From Magnetococcales bacterium (GTDB lineage Bacteria; Pseudomonadota; Magnetococcia; Magnetococcales; JADFXB01): a stretch of DNA of 61,409 nucleotides. Every line of letters starts with the position of its first letter. The stretch's first letter is position 1. The translations under genes were made by a program, and so were the position numbers. The stretch spans positions 1-61,409 of the forward strand of contig JADFXB010000011.1 in assembly GCA_015233935.1 (NCBI GenBank). The letters are read 5' to 3'. Shown here in pieces: positions 1 to 9,069 of this stretch. The notes beneath the pieces were generated by a model. That model saw only the letters and a program-made list of their open reading frames with translations. It searched no databases and had not been told where the DNA came from.

Positions 1-134
1 TTCGTCCAAACCCCGATATTTAATGGCAAAACGCCTTAGCTTTCCAGGAATTCTTTTATGCTCTTCCAGATTGGGGTTGATCACGGCTGGCGTCTGGCCC
101 ACAATATCCTACTGTTTATTCTCTCATCCCTCTT

Positions 135-2480
135 ATGGACTCACACAATATGAGAGTGCCCGATCTTAAATTATGGGAAAAAGGTCTTCTGTTGCTGGGG
201 GTTTACATGGTGTTGGCCTTATTGGCTAATCTGTGGCTCAGTGGCGGAGAACAGGAATTAATTCGTCAAATTCAGGCGGCCAAAGTGGAAGATGGCTCCC
301 TGTTGGCCTCCAGTCTGACCGCCTTGCAGGCAGCCCAGGGCAAACGGTTGTGGGCCATTGGTCTGGTGTTAGTGGGAATGGCCATTCCGTTTGGTTTGTT
401 TCTCTACCATCTCTACCAACGGCTGCAAAATATTCACCAGGCTCTGCAACGTTTAACTCAAGGGGATTTTACCCAACGTCTGCCGGAAACCGACCGTCGG
501 GATGAGCTGGGAGGTTTGGCTGTCGGGCTGAATCAGGTATCCACCGTGGTGGAACGGTTATTGCGCACCTTGGGTTTGCATGGTGGGGGTATTACCGCCT
601 ATGCCAATGATCTATTGACCATCCACCGTACTCTGACCGGGGATGCCCAGGGGGTCAACGGCAAAGTGGCAGAGGTGGTGGAAGGCAATATGCGGTTGGC
701 CGAAAAATTTGTGGCTGTGCGACAGGCCATGGCCGATACCACGGAAACCATGGAAATTTCCAGTTCAGCCGCCGAATTTGTTTCGGAAAAAATCACCAGT
801 ATCGCTGCTTCCGCTGAACAGGCCAGTGCCAACATTACCGGGGTGGCGGCGGCAGCCGAAGAGATCAATGCCAACATATCCGGGGTGAACTCCCGCTTGG
901 GGGAGGTCAACGAACAGGTGCAACGGACGGCCCACCATGTGCAGGGAATTTCCGATTCTCTCGCTCTGGTACGGGCCAAGTGTCAGGCCGCCAGTGCCGA
1001 ATCCATGGCGGCCAACCAACGCACCCAGGGCACCCAGCAGGTGATGGACAAGTTGATCACCTCTGCCCAGGATATTGGCAATATGGTGGAAATGATCAAC
1101 CAGATTGCCGAACAGACCAACATGCTCTCCCTCAACGCCGCCATCGAGGCGGCAGGTGCCGGGGATGCCGGGCGGGGATTTGCAGTGGTGGCCAGCGAAA
1201 TCAAGGCCCTGGCCCGTCAGACAGCGGATACCACCGATCTCATCGCTGCCAAAGTGGCGGAAATTCAAAACAATGCCCGTGAGGCAGCCTTGTCGGCCAA
1301 GGATATTGTGGGCAGTATCGACCGCATTTCCAATGCCAACCAGGAAATTGCCACCACCATGGACCATCAGTCCAGGACCGTTGTGGATATTTCCAATGCC
1401 ATGGGCGGGATTTCCGACGCCTCCCAGGAGGTGACTCGAAGCGCAGTGGAGGTGACCAGGGCGGCGGAAGAGGTGGCGCGGGCCATGATGGAAGCAGCCC
1501 AGGGGGCTACCGACGTGGCCCGTGCGGCGGCAGAATCGGTGATGGCCGCCACTGAACTGGTGAGCCTCAACAGCGAAACCCGCTCCATGGCCGATGGGGT
1601 ACAGCAGTCGGTGGATGAAGGGGAGGTGATCTCCGGTCAGTTGCGCCAGGGCATGGATGCCACGGCCCATTTGGTGTGGAATCTGCAAGGGACGGTGAGC
1701 CATTTGCAAGAGATCACCGATTTGATTCAATCGGCCAACAATGCCCTCTATGCGGTGCAGACCTCTGCCCGCTTTACCCTCTCCCCCATGGCCAACCGCC
1801 AGTTCAAGGAACACCATCTCAATCTGGAAGGATTGTTGTTACAGGCAGCCCATGGTCGCAATACCGATTTAAGCCAGGTTGCCAAAAGCTCCCGTTGCGG
1901 TTTTGATCGTTGGCCAGAGGTTGCCCGTGCTCAACAGGTGGCGGACAAGATGATCTCCCAGGTGGTGGCTCTCCACGATCAATTGCATGAAAAGGCCCAG
2001 TCTCTGGTTTCCATGCAGGGCGGGAACAAGGAAGCGGTTTTTCAAAATGTGGAGCAGGTACGGGCGTTGCGTCGGCAACTCTTTCGTTTGCTGGATGATT
2101 TGGCCTTGGGGGATAATCCCATGGGGGATATGGGGTTTATCTCCTTCCAACCCCAGGATCGTTTGGGTCAACCCCAATTGGATGAATCCCATGCCCGTTT
2201 GGTGGAAGCCATTGGCCAACTGCATCAGGCCATGGTGCGTCATATGGATGGCCAAGGTTTGGAAAAGCTCATTGACCAGCTTCAACAAGCGGTGGCCCAG
2301 GTGGTGGCCGCCTCAACTTCTGATAAACTGCGTCAGGAGGGACAGGCTTTTTTGGAGCGTCTGGCCAACTGGCGCAAAGCCTTCTCCGACGGACACTATT
2401 CCACGGCCATTGCCATTGTGGGGGGAACCCGCAGTTGGTATGTGCAGAGGCTGGCCGCTTTAAGGCCCTCTTCTTCATGA
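135..2480 (+). CDS. Methyl-accepting chemotaxis protein with CZB domain and hemerythrin-like tail
   Basis: A 781-residue membrane chemoreceptor that would signal to CheA/CheW. Two membrane helices (about 18-35 and 73-92) flank a very short periplasmic loop, followed by a HAMP segment (about 93-145) and a long coiled coil. The signalling hairpin lies near residues 322-365, with the motif [21 protein letters not shown]-like zinc-binding segment follows at about 557-625 (HH near 559-560, CGFDRW near 587, then HDQLH). The last 100 residues resemble a hemerythrin four-helix bundle ([19 protein letters not shown]) but lack the later metal ligands. With almost no periplasmic domain, sensing is probably cytoplasmic. 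ATG 135 and ATG 150 are both possible starts and neither has a clear ribosome binding site. The chemoreceptor call is firm; the tail assignment is by pattern. Confidence 0.93.
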   Translation: MDSHNMRVPDLKLWEKGLLLLGVYMVLALLANLWLSGGEQELIRQIQAAKVEDGSLLASSLTALQAAQGKRLWAIGLVLVGMAIPFGLFLYHLYQRLQNIHQALQRLTQGDFTQRLPETDRRDELGGLAVGLNQVSTVVERLLRTLGLHGGGITAYANDLLTIHRTLTGDAQGVNGKVAEVVEGNMRLAEKFVAVRQAMADTTETMEISSSAAEFVSEKITSIAASAEQASANITGVAAAAEEINANISGVNSRLGEVNEQVQRTAHHVQGISDSLALVRAKCQAASAESMAANQRTQGTQQVMDKLITSAQDIGNMVEMINQIAEQTNMLSLNAAIEAAGAGDAGRGFAVVASEIKALARQTADTTDLIAAKVAEIQNNAREAALSAKDIVGSIDRISNANQEIATTMDHQSRTVVDISNAMGGISDASQEVTRSAVEVTRAAEEVARAMMEAAQGATDVARAAAESVMAATELVSLNSETRSMADGVQQSVDEGEVISGQLRQGMDATAHLVWNLQGTVSHLQEITDLIQSANNALYAVQTSARFTLSPMANRQFKEHHLNLEGLLLQAAHGRNTDLSQVAKSSRCGFDRWPEVARAQQVADKMISQVVALHDQLHEKAQSLVSMQGGNKEAVFQNVEQVRALRRQLFRLLDDLALGDNPMGDMGFISFQPQDRLGQPQLDESHARLVEAIGQLHQAMVRHMDGQGLEKLIDQLQQAVAQVVAASTSDKLRQEGQAFLERLANWRKAFSDGHYSTAIAIVGGTRSWYVQRLAALRPSSS

Positions 2481-2487
2481 GGTATTC

Positions 2488-4245
2488 TTGAGTAGCCCTG
2501 TCCATCGTCCATTCCCTGTCCCTTCCATATTCCTGATCCTGCTGGCTGTAGGGTTGATCTATGGTCAGACAGCCGGTTTTGAGTTTGTCAATTGGGACGA
2601 CAATTTATTTGTCTACCTGGAACCGGGCCTGCAACAGGGTTGGACCGCTGATTCCTGGCGTTGGATCTTTGCCATGCCGGAGCGGGCCTTTTTTTCACCC
2701 CTCTCCCGCCTTTCCTACCTGATAGATATCACCCTTTTCGACCTGACACCGGGTCCCATGCATGTGGTGAACACCCTTTTGCATGGGGCCAATTCTGTGT
2801 TGGTCTTTTTCCTGATGCTCCGCTTGCGATTACCCCATGAGCACAGTCTGCTGGCCGCCTTTTTGTTTGCCGTCCATCCCCAACATGTGGAGGCGGTGGT
2901 GTGGATTGCGGAGCGCAAGGAGCTGTTGAGCATGTTTTTTGGCATGCTCTCCTTGTTGGCCTATCTGACCGCTTTGCGCCTGCATGGCCGATTGCATGGT
3001 GACTATTTTCTGGCCAGTGTGTTCTGTCTGCTGTTAAGCCTGTTGGCCAAACCTTTGTGGGTGACCTTGCCCTTCATTTTGCTGCTTCTGGACCAATGGC
3101 CTTTGCAGCGTCCCTGGAGTTGGCGGTTGGTGGGGGAAAAATGGCCCTACTGGCTGGTGATCCTGTTGTTTGCTTCTTTAACCATTGTGGTCTATCTGTT
3201 GCAGGACAATCTCACCTCCTTGCAGGAAGTCTCCCTGGCCAATCGGTTCAATAATGCCCTGGTAGCCTATGGTTTGTTTATCTGGAAGAGCCTCTTTCCC
3301 TTGGCACTTGCTCCCTATTATCCCGTACCGTCAGCAGGGCATGGGGATGCTCTTATTTTACTGTCGGCCTTTTTTTTGTTGGCCGTCTCCCTCCTGGCAT
3401 GGGGTTGGCGCAGCAGTCGACCGGCCCTGGCGGTGGGATGGTTGTGGTTTTTGGGAAGTCTGGTGCCGGTTTCCGGTTTGGTCAATGCCGGTCAGGTGGT
3501 GGCCATGACCGATCGTTGGAGTTATTTTTCCCATCTGGGTCTACTGTTGATCCTGTTTGCCGCCCTGCTTCCCTCCCTGTTATCTTCCACGGTAAAGGCG
3601 GGGTTTGTGGGTGTTCTGCTTGTTTTTGCAGCTCTTGCCTGGCAACAGACCACCTATTGGCAAAACAGTGAAACCCTGTGGAAGGCAACCCTGAAGGTGG
3701 TCCCTCAGGAGGATGCTGCTCCCATCCATCTGTTGCTGGGGTTGCATTATCAGGACCAGGGAAAAGTTCCAGAGGCACTTGAACAAGTGAGAGAGTCTAA
3801 TCGATTAAATCCAAAGGATTTTTCTACCATCCTGGTGTTGGCCAATCTTTATGAACAGCAAGGGCAACAACCACTGGCAGAAGACTTATACATGCAGCTT
3901 TTGTCTTTACCTACTGAAATTCCTCAACCTTTGCTGACTATTGGTATGAATTGGCTCAAACGGGGGGAAACAGCCAAAGCAAGAAAATTTTTCCAGAAAT
4001 TGGCTACCCTGCAACGTCCTTCCTGGTATACCTACCAGCAAGATGGTCGCTTATTTTTAGGGCTTACCTGGTGGATGGAGGGTGATGAAAAACAGGCCCT
4101 TGTCCAATGGCGGGATTATCTCACCAATGGGGGAACACCCATTCCCAAGCACTGCCAGATAGCGGAAAAAGTATTGCAAAAGGAGGAGTTCCGCCAACTG
4201 GCAGCAGCGAAGGAGGGGTTAAAACAGCTATGCAAAGCTCCGTGA
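2488..4245 (+). CDS. TMTC-like polytopic membrane protein with C-terminal TPR region
   Basis: A 585-residue protein resembling the TMTC/GT-C family, whose members transfer sugar from a lipid donor to protein. The N-terminal hallmarks are present: FVNWDDN near residue 33, the NTLLHG loop, and AVHPQHVEAVVWIAERKE near 130-147. About ten hydrophobic helices fill the first 390 residues. Residues about 405-560 form TPR-like helix pairs (LLLGLHYQDQGKVPEALEQ). Start is TTG 2488, seven bases after the chemoreceptor stop, with GAGG five bases upstream, so the two genes are probably co-transcribed. The natural acceptor and donor are unknown. Enzymatic activity is inferred from family resemblance only. 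Confidence 0.75.
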   Translation: MSSPVHRPFPVPSIFLILLAVGLIYGQTAGFEFVNWDDNLFVYLEPGLQQGWTADSWRWIFAMPERAFFSPLSRLSYLIDITLFDLTPGPMHVVNTLLHGANSVLVFFLMLRLRLPHEHSLLAAFLFAVHPQHVEAVVWIAERKELLSMFFGMLSLLAYLTALRLHGRLHGDYFLASVFCLLLSLLAKPLWVTLPFILLLLDQWPLQRPWSWRLVGEKWPYWLVILLFASLTIVVYLLQDNLTSLQEVSLANRFNNALVAYGLFIWKSLFPLALAPYYPVPSAGHGDALILLSAFFLLAVSLLAWGWRSSRPALAVGWLWFLGSLVPVSGLVNAGQVVAMTDRWSYFSHLGLLLILFAALLPSLLSSTVKAGFVGVLLVFAALAWQQTTYWQNSETLWKATLKVVPQEDAAPIHLLLGLHYQDQGKVPEALEQVRESNRLNPKDFSTILVLANLYEQQGQQPLAEDLYMQLLSLPTEIPQPLLTIGMNWLKRGETAKARKFFQKLATLQRPSWYTYQQDGRLFLGLTWWMEGDEKQALVQWRDYLTNGGTPIPKHCQIAEKVLQKEEFRQLAAAKEGLKQLCKAP

Positions 4246-4340
4246 ACCAATCTTTTTTTATAGGATACGTCCAGTATTTAGGCTTGAACCTTTATTTCTA
4301 TACTTAGTCTAAAATATAGAAAGCTTCCATGGAGGAGAAT

Positions 4341-4928
4341 ATGTTCCAATTTACCGGTATACACCACGTGGCCTTTGCCACCAAAAATATGGAAAAAACC
4401 ACCCGCTTTTGGCGGGATTTATTGGGTATGCGCTTGGTATTTTCCCATGGCGAAGAAGGATATCGCCAATATTTCTTTGAAATTTCCCCCAATAATCTGA
4501 TCTCCTTTTTTGAATGGCCCCAGGTGGAAAAAGTGGCCATCCATCGCCATGGGGATCCCGTCACAGGACCGTTTGCCTTTGACCACGTCTCCTTTGGTCT
4601 GCCCGATCTGGAAAGCCTGTGGACCCTGGCCGGACGACTGCTGGCCGCTGATTGCCCCCTGTCTGATGTCACCAACCACGGGTTCATCCACTCCATCTAT
4701 ACCTATGACCCCAACGGAATTCCTATTGAGTTTAGCGCGGCGGTTCCTGGCATGGATGTACGGAAAAATCCACTGATTGCCGACTTTCCAGCTACCAGCG
4801 TGGGCCAGGAAGGAAGTCAGCCCCTCCTACACTTGTGGCCACCACCTGAAGATATTCCCCATGAAGAACGCTTGGTTATCCAAGGGGATGGCGCAACGGT
4901 TTTTGATAAACATGCTATTCGGGAATAG
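4341..4928 (+). CDS. VOC (glyoxalase/dioxygenase) superfamily protein
   Basis: A 195-residue soluble protein of the vicinal oxygen chelate fold with two beta-alpha-beta-beta-beta modules. Module 1 begins IHHVAFAT and continues FWRDLLGMRLV; module 2 carries FDHVSFGLPD and ends NGIPIEFS. The His of HHV, the His of FDHV and the Glu of IEFS are in the positions used for metal binding in this family. The start was set at ATG 4341 rather than ATG 4329, because GGAGGAG at 4331-4337 sits just upstream of 4341 and would lie inside a longer frame. The substrate cannot be told from sequence; ring-cleaving dioxygenase and glyoxalase-type enzymes share this pattern. Confidence 0.85.
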   Translation: MFQFTGIHHVAFATKNMEKTTRFWRDLLGMRLVFSHGEEGYRQYFFEISPNNLISFFEWPQVEKVAIHRHGDPVTGPFAFDHVSFGLPDLESLWTLAGRLLAADCPLSDVTNHGFIHSIYTYDPNGIPIEFSAAVPGMDVRKNPLIADFPATSVGQEGSQPLLHLWPPPEDIPHEERLVIQGDGATVFDKHAIRE

Positions 4929-5011
4929 ATGCAAGATTTGCCTTTCATCCCCGATGCATGCTTGTGATATCATTCCGAACTGGTTTTAGTGAAATAAATG
5001 TGGGGGTATTG

Positions 5012-6316
5012 GTGAATAAAGAATATTTATTAGTAGTTGAAGATTCCAAAATGTTTTTAAAGGTGCTCTCCGAGCGTATTGCCAAGGATACACCTTTCAG
5101 CATTTTACCCGCAGGCTCCCTCCAGGAAGCGCAGGAAATTCTGCAACGCTACCCCGCCTCAGAAATCTTTTGTGCCCTGCTGGACCTCAATCTGCCCGAT
5201 GCCGGACGAGGAGAGGTGGTGGATTTGGTCATCTCCCACGGTGTGCCCGCCATCATCTTTACCGGTGATTTTGAAGAATCGTTGCGGGAGGATATTCTCA
5301 ACAAAGGGGTGATCGACTACGTCTTGAAGGAAAGTGCCTCCTCCATCGATTATGTGGTGGAGTTGGTGATGCGCCTTTATCGCAACCAAAAGATTAAAGT
5401 TCTGGTGGCAGATGATTCCACCAGTGCCCGCAATGTGATTTCCAAATTATTGAAACGATACATGTTTCATGTGGTGGAAGCCTCTGATGGTCAGGAAGCC
5501 TTGAATACCCTGGACAACAACCCGGATATTAAACTCCTCATCGTCGATTACAACATGCCGGTGATGGATGGCTTTCAGTTAACCAAAAAAGTGCGTTCCA
5601 AGTTTGATAAAAGTTCCAAGGCGATTATCGGGGTCTCCTCTTACGGAAACAACCTGCTCTCCGCGAAATTTATCAAGAATGGGGCCAACGATTTTATCAA
5701 CAAGCCCTTTCTCAACGAGGAATTTTTTTGCCGCATCTCCCAAAATCTGGATACCATCGAATATGTGCAAGCTTTGAAAAATGCCGCCATCCGGGATTTT
5801 CTCACCGGTTTGCACAATCGGCGTTATTTATTCGATGTGGGCAGACAGCTTCATTCCAGTGCCAGACGTGGGCAGATAACCTTGACCATCGCCATTTTGG
5901 ATCTGGACTTCTTTAAAAAAGTCAATGACACCTACGGCCATGATGCCGGGGATGAAGTCTTGAAGAGCATTTCCCGGCTTTTGGCCGGCTTTTTCCGGGA
6001 AACCGATGTGGTGGCACGCACTGGTGGCGAAGAGTTTGTTGTTTTGTGCGTCGATCTGGCTGCCGACAAGGTGGCGGAGTTGTTTGACAGCTTGCGGCAA
6101 CGCATTCAACAGGAAGAGGTGGTGTGGAAAGAGGGGAGCCTCCACATTACGGCCAGTATCGGTGTAACTGTGATGCTGGAAGAAACCCTGGACGAAACCA
6201 TGGCCCAGGCCGATCGCATGCTCTACTGTGCCAAGGAAGGAGGGCGTAATCAGGTGGTCTGTCGGACAAAAGAACAACCCAATGGCAATGGGCGTTGCCC
6301 TCTTGATCAAGAATAG
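5012..6316 (+). CDS. PleD-like response regulator diguanylate cyclase (REC-REC-GGDEF)
   Basis: A 434-residue cytoplasmic regulator that would make cyclic di-GMP. The first receiver runs from KEYLLVVEDS through the phosphoacceptor in LLDLNLPD to DYVLKE. The second has VLVADDS, LIVDYNMPVMDG and FINKPF. The GGDEF domain starts DFLTGLHNRRYLF and has an intact active site GGEEF, preceded by RETD, the inhibitory I-site in the same spacing as in PleD. Start chosen at GTG 5012 with GGGGG at 5002-5006, giving a receiver that begins at residue 1; in-frame ATG 4958 would add an 18-residue extension without family support. The 3' end overlaps the convergent gene at 6307 by ten bases. Confidence 0.92.
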   Translation: MNKEYLLVVEDSKMFLKVLSERIAKDTPFSILPAGSLQEAQEILQRYPASEIFCALLDLNLPDAGRGEVVDLVISHGVPAIIFTGDFEESLREDILNKGVIDYVLKESASSIDYVVELVMRLYRNQKIKVLVADDSTSARNVISKLLKRYMFHVVEASDGQEALNTLDNNPDIKLLIVDYNMPVMDGFQLTKKVRSKFDKSSKAIIGVSSYGNNLLSAKFIKNGANDFINKPFLNEEFFCRISQNLDTIEYVQALKNAAIRDFLTGLHNRRYLFDVGRQLHSSARRGQITLTIAILDLDFFKKVNDTYGHDAGDEVLKSISRLLAGFFRETDVVARTGGEEFVVLCVDLAADKVAELFDSLRQRIQQEEVVWKEGSLHITASIGVTVMLEETLDETMAQADRMLYCAKEGGRNQVVCRTKEQPNGNGRCPLDQE

Positions 6317-6744
6317 ACCGCACTGAGTTTGGTCTGGCTTACATAGAGTCCTTCTTCGCTTTGCGCCTGCCGATAAGCTTGGGCCACCTGGCTGGCAAAG
6401 GGGACGCTCTTCACCGGTTTTTGCTCATAGATTCGATCCGCCACTTCCGCCCCCAATTTTTGCAATCCAGTCATCTCCTGCACACTGGGCACCGGTGGGA
6501 AGTGTTCGTGGAAGGCGCGTTTGCCATTTTGGGAGATGATCTCTTTTACCCGCAGACGATCTTCGTTGGCCTCTTCCTGTTTGGCGGTCAAGGCACCGGG
6601 TGGTTTGTTGGGGGAGACATAGGGGGTGGCGCGGTTGGCAATTTCTGACAGTCGGGAACTCTCCCGCATTTGACCCACCTTCTCCACCATAATGGTGTGG
6701 TAGGCCATGGCTCCAATGATTCCAAGCTGACTGGTAGCCGACAT
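6307..6744 (-). CDS. Hypothetical protein, 145 aa
   Basis: Not recognised. A 145-residue soluble protein with a short hydrophobic start (QLGIIGAMAYHTIMV) followed by a charged, largely helical body and a C-terminal region ending QTKLSAVYS. It overlaps the 3' end of the PleD-like gene tail-to-tail. A terminator upstream (6771-6803) separates it from the CDF transporter gene, so it must have its own promoter. The frame is open over its whole length, and a GGGGAG lies 10-12 bases before the ATG, a long spacing. Reality as a gene is likely but not certain. Confidence 0.6.
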   Translation of the reverse strand: MSATSQLGIIGAMAYHTIMVEKVGQMRESSRLSEIANRATPYVSPNKPPGALTAKQEEANEDRLRVKEIISQNGKRAFHEHFPPVPSVQEMTGLQKLGAEVADRIYEQKPVKSVPFASQVAQAYRQAQSEEGLYVSQTKLSAVYS

Positions 6745-6770
6745 GGCGGTTCAACTCCCCTGACCAAGAC

Positions 6771-6803
6771 AAAAAAACCGGTGGAAATGACTTCCACCGG
6801 TTT
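6771..6803 (-). terminator. Intrinsic terminator of the CDF transporter gene
   Basis: A 12-bp perfect stem, arms 6775-6786 and 6792-6803 with a five-base loop, is followed on the minus strand by seven T (plus-strand A run 6771-6777). It lies 40 bases after the stop of the minus-strand transporter gene and so ends that transcript. Confidence 0.9.
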
Positions 6804-6843
6804 AGTATCGGCATCTTCCTCCCCCATCACAAGCAAAAGTTGC

Positions 6844-8028
6844 TTAGGTGCGGGTGCTCTCTCCCAAAAAGAGATCCAAACGCACGGCGATGATCTGGTG
6901 GTGGGCGGCCATTAATCTTTGGCGCAAGGCTTCACCAGCCTGTCGCGCCTCGGCCAGGGTGAGTTCCTGGGAAGGTTGCAGGGAAATTACCACCTCAATT
7001 CCTTCCGGGGTGTAGTGAGGCATCACCTCGCGAACGGATTTCCACTCCCGCCGACCTTCCACCAAAGGTGCAATCCAGCCCCCAATTTCCTGACGGTCGG
7101 GATAGAAGGGCATGACCGACTTATACTGGTCATCTTCGGTATCCACATGGACCAGAACTTCCGTAACCCCCGGCACTTCATTGAAGATATTCACCTGCAA
7201 CTTATCGGCAATCTGGTGACCCTCGGTTACCGACAAGCGGTGATTCACCTCCACATGCACATCCACCAGAATGTCTTGTCCCATGCGCCGTGCTTTGAGA
7301 AAGTGGGCAGAGCGTACCTGGGGAAAGTTTTGCACCTGCTCGGTAATCCGGTTCCGTACATCTTCGTCGATGGCGGATGCGGCATCGGTCAACTCTTTGA
7401 GGGAGTTGTTGGCAATGTCCAGGCCCACCTTGCCCACGAAGAGGGCGACGGTAATGGCGGCAATGGGATCCAGGAAGGGCCAGCCCATAAGGGCACCGCC
7501 GATACCGATGAAAGCCGCCAGGGATCCCACCGCATCTGCCCGGTGGTGCCAGGCATTGCCAATGACAATCTGGGAGTTGATTTTTTTACCCACCCGCATG
7601 GTGTAGTGGTAGAGGGCTTCCTTGATCAGCATGGAGCCAAAGGCCACCCACAAGGCCATGGATTCCGGGGCGACCAGGTCGGTTTTCTGGGCCTTGCTGA
7701 TACCATCCACCACGATTCCTGCCGCCAATCCCAACAGGATGATGGCCAGAATCATGGAGGTGATGCCCTCGAACTTACCATGTCCGTAGGGATGATCTTC
7801 GTCGGGTGCCCGTTTGGCGATGTACATGCCGACGATGACCACCAGGTCAAAAAGCAGATCCGCCGCCGAGTGGACCCCTTCTGCCACCAGGGCGGCTGAC
7901 CCGGACAGAATGCCGATGGTCAGTTTGGAAAGGGTGAGAATGGTATCCCAAAACGCGCCTACTTTGTTGACACGTTGGGACATGGCATAGTTTGAATCCT
8001 TGGGATCCATTTCGAGATGTGTACTCAT
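6844..8028 (-). CDS. Cation diffusion facilitator (CDF) metal exporter with extended C-terminus
   Basis: A 394-residue inner-membrane divalent metal/proton antiporter. Six hydrophobic helices span about 25-215. The transport site is H53-D57 (GVHSAADLL) and H161-D165 (HHRAD), i.e. HxxxD twice; zinc is the usual substrate of HD-HD sites, but this is inference. HPYGHGKFEG is the conserved loop after helix 2. The cytoplasmic CDF dimerisation domain covers about 220-300. Beyond it a further 90 residues (VMPHYTPEGIEVVISLQPS onward) look like a second small alpha-beta unit, so the protein is longer than the usual ~300 residues. The gene is closed by a strong terminator. Confidence 0.92.
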   Translation of the reverse strand: MSTHLEMDPKDSNYAMSQRVNKVGAFWDTILTLSKLTIGILSGSAALVAEGVHSAADLLFDLVVIVGMYIAKRAPDEDHPYGHGKFEGITSMILAIILLGLAAGIVVDGISKAQKTDLVAPESMALWVAFGSMLIKEALYHYTMRVGKKINSQIVIGNAWHHRADAVGSLAAFIGIGGALMGWPFLDPIAAITVALFVGKVGLDIANNSLKELTDAASAIDEDVRNRITEQVQNFPQVRSAHFLKARRMGQDILVDVHVEVNHRLSVTEGHQIADKLQVNIFNEVPGVTEVLVHVDTEDDQYKSVMPFYPDRQEIGGWIAPLVEGRREWKSVREVMPHYTPEGIEVVISLQPSQELTLAEARQAGEALRQRLMAAHHQIIAVRLDLFLGESTRT

Positions 8029-8080
8029 GTTGGTTTAGTCGTCAAAGAGATAGGGTTGTGGCCCTAATAAAGCGGAGCGT

Positions 8081-8107
8081 CTTTCGGTTGGGCTTAGCGG
8101 CCGAAAG
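8081..8107. other. Stem-loop between CDF and cNMP-binding genes
   Basis: Arms CTTTCGG at 8081-8087 and CCGAAAG at 8101-8107 form a seven-base stem downstream of the minus-strand gene ending at 8147. A second small hairpin, TAGGG/CCCTA, lies at 8051-8066. Neither is followed by a T run, so neither is a classic intrinsic terminator. Function unknown. Confidence 0.35.
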
Positions 8108-8146
8108 CGAGGGGAGGTTATGCAATGGAGGATAGCATAAAGGGGA

Positions 8147-8998
8147 TTATCTGAACAATCCCTTAAGAAAGCTGCCTTGATGGGGATCTTGGGGACGTTC
8201 CTCTTTGTTGGCATCGGTAGCGGCCCTTTGCAGGCGCATCCATTGATCCAGGCGATTGATCCGGCGGTGAATCAGGTTGATGACCTGTACCACCTCCTGG
8301 GGATCGGGAGTCTTATCCGGGTGGAGGATATAGGAGCGGACGTGGATATCCTTGGGAATGCCATCGTCGGGGTCGGAGGTACGCATGGGAGGCGGTGGCG
8401 GGGGAGGGGGAGGACTGACCGGACGGGCTTCCGGCTCCGGTTGAGGTTTGGATAAGCTGGTCCCAAAGTTGAGGATGGTGTTTTCACCCAACATGGGGGC
8501 GTTGTCCTCTTCTTCACCCTGTTTGGACTGCATGAATTCCACCAGACTGCCACTGGTATGACGCAACCGCTGGCTTAGCAGACGGGCGATTTCTGCGTAA
8601 ATTTTGACCCCCAGGCGGGGATAGGTGTCGATAATTCGTTGAAAACTGTCGTTGGTCAAACGCAAAAAGATGGATTCTTCGATGGTGACTGCGGAGGCGG
8701 AGCGGGGTGAGCCATCCACCAGGGACATTTCCCCCAAAATTTTACCGGCCTTTACCACCGAGATGATCTGCATATGGCCGCCAGAGTCCTCTTTGAACAC
8801 CCGCACGGAACCTTTTAACAGCATGATCATGAAGGGTTTTTGTTCACCTTCCACAAAAATGGTTTCATTTTTTTCGGTTTGGAAGGCATCCAAAAATTTG
8901 GCAAATGTTTCGATCTCCGACCATTCAAAAAACTTGGCCCATGGGTTGCGCTCGATAATTTTGGCCAGCTTGTCCAAGGTGAGGGAGATTTTGACCAT
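8147..8998 (-). CDS. Cyclic-nucleotide-binding domain protein without a DNA-binding domain
   Basis: A 283-residue cytoplasmic protein. Residues about 15-135 form a CRP-type cNMP-binding barrel; GEMSLVDGSPRSASA matches the phosphate-binding cassette, with the Glu and Arg that contact the nucleotide in family members. Unlike CRP/FNR there is no helix-turn-helix. Instead comes a helix (EIARLLSQRLRHT), a linker with nine consecutive prolines, and a charged C-terminal helix (VVQVINLIHRRINRLDQWM). Start was placed at ATG 8998; an in-frame TTG at 9055 adds 19 residues, and neither has a clear Shine-Dalgarno. It may bind c-di-GMP, cAMP or nothing, and probably acts through protein partners. Confidence 0.82.
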   Translation of the reverse strand: MVKISLTLDKLAKIIERNPWAKFFEWSEIETFAKFLDAFQTEKNETIFVEGEQKPFMIMLLKGSVRVFKEDSGGHMQIISVVKAGKILGEMSLVDGSPRSASAVTIEESIFLRLTNDSFQRIIDTYPRLGVKIYAEIARLLSQRLRHTSGSLVEFMQSKQGEEEDNAPMLGENTILNFGTSLSKPQPEPEARPVSPPPPPPPPPMRTSDPDDGIPKDIHVRSYILHPDKTPDPQEVVQVINLIHRRINRLDQWMRLQRAATDANKEERPQDPHQGSFLKGLFR

Positions 8999-9069
8999 GG
9001 TGAAAAATGTCCAAGGGTAAGGAGAAATTAAAGAAGAGCACACCGACTTGGACAAGATATTTGCAATAA

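Noticed and set aside
1..134. Possible 3' end of a gene at the left edge
   Set aside because: Only a few codons precede stops in each frame; nothing can be identified.
765..1817. Long minus-strand frame (350 codons) opposite the chemoreceptor
   Set aside because: Gly/His-rich composition typical of an antisense shadow; the plus-strand frame has full chemoreceptor motifs.
6844..8028. CDF protein as a magnetosome MamB/MamM homologue
   Set aside because: No mam gene is nearby and the HD-HD site fits ordinary metal exporters; resemblance is at family level only.
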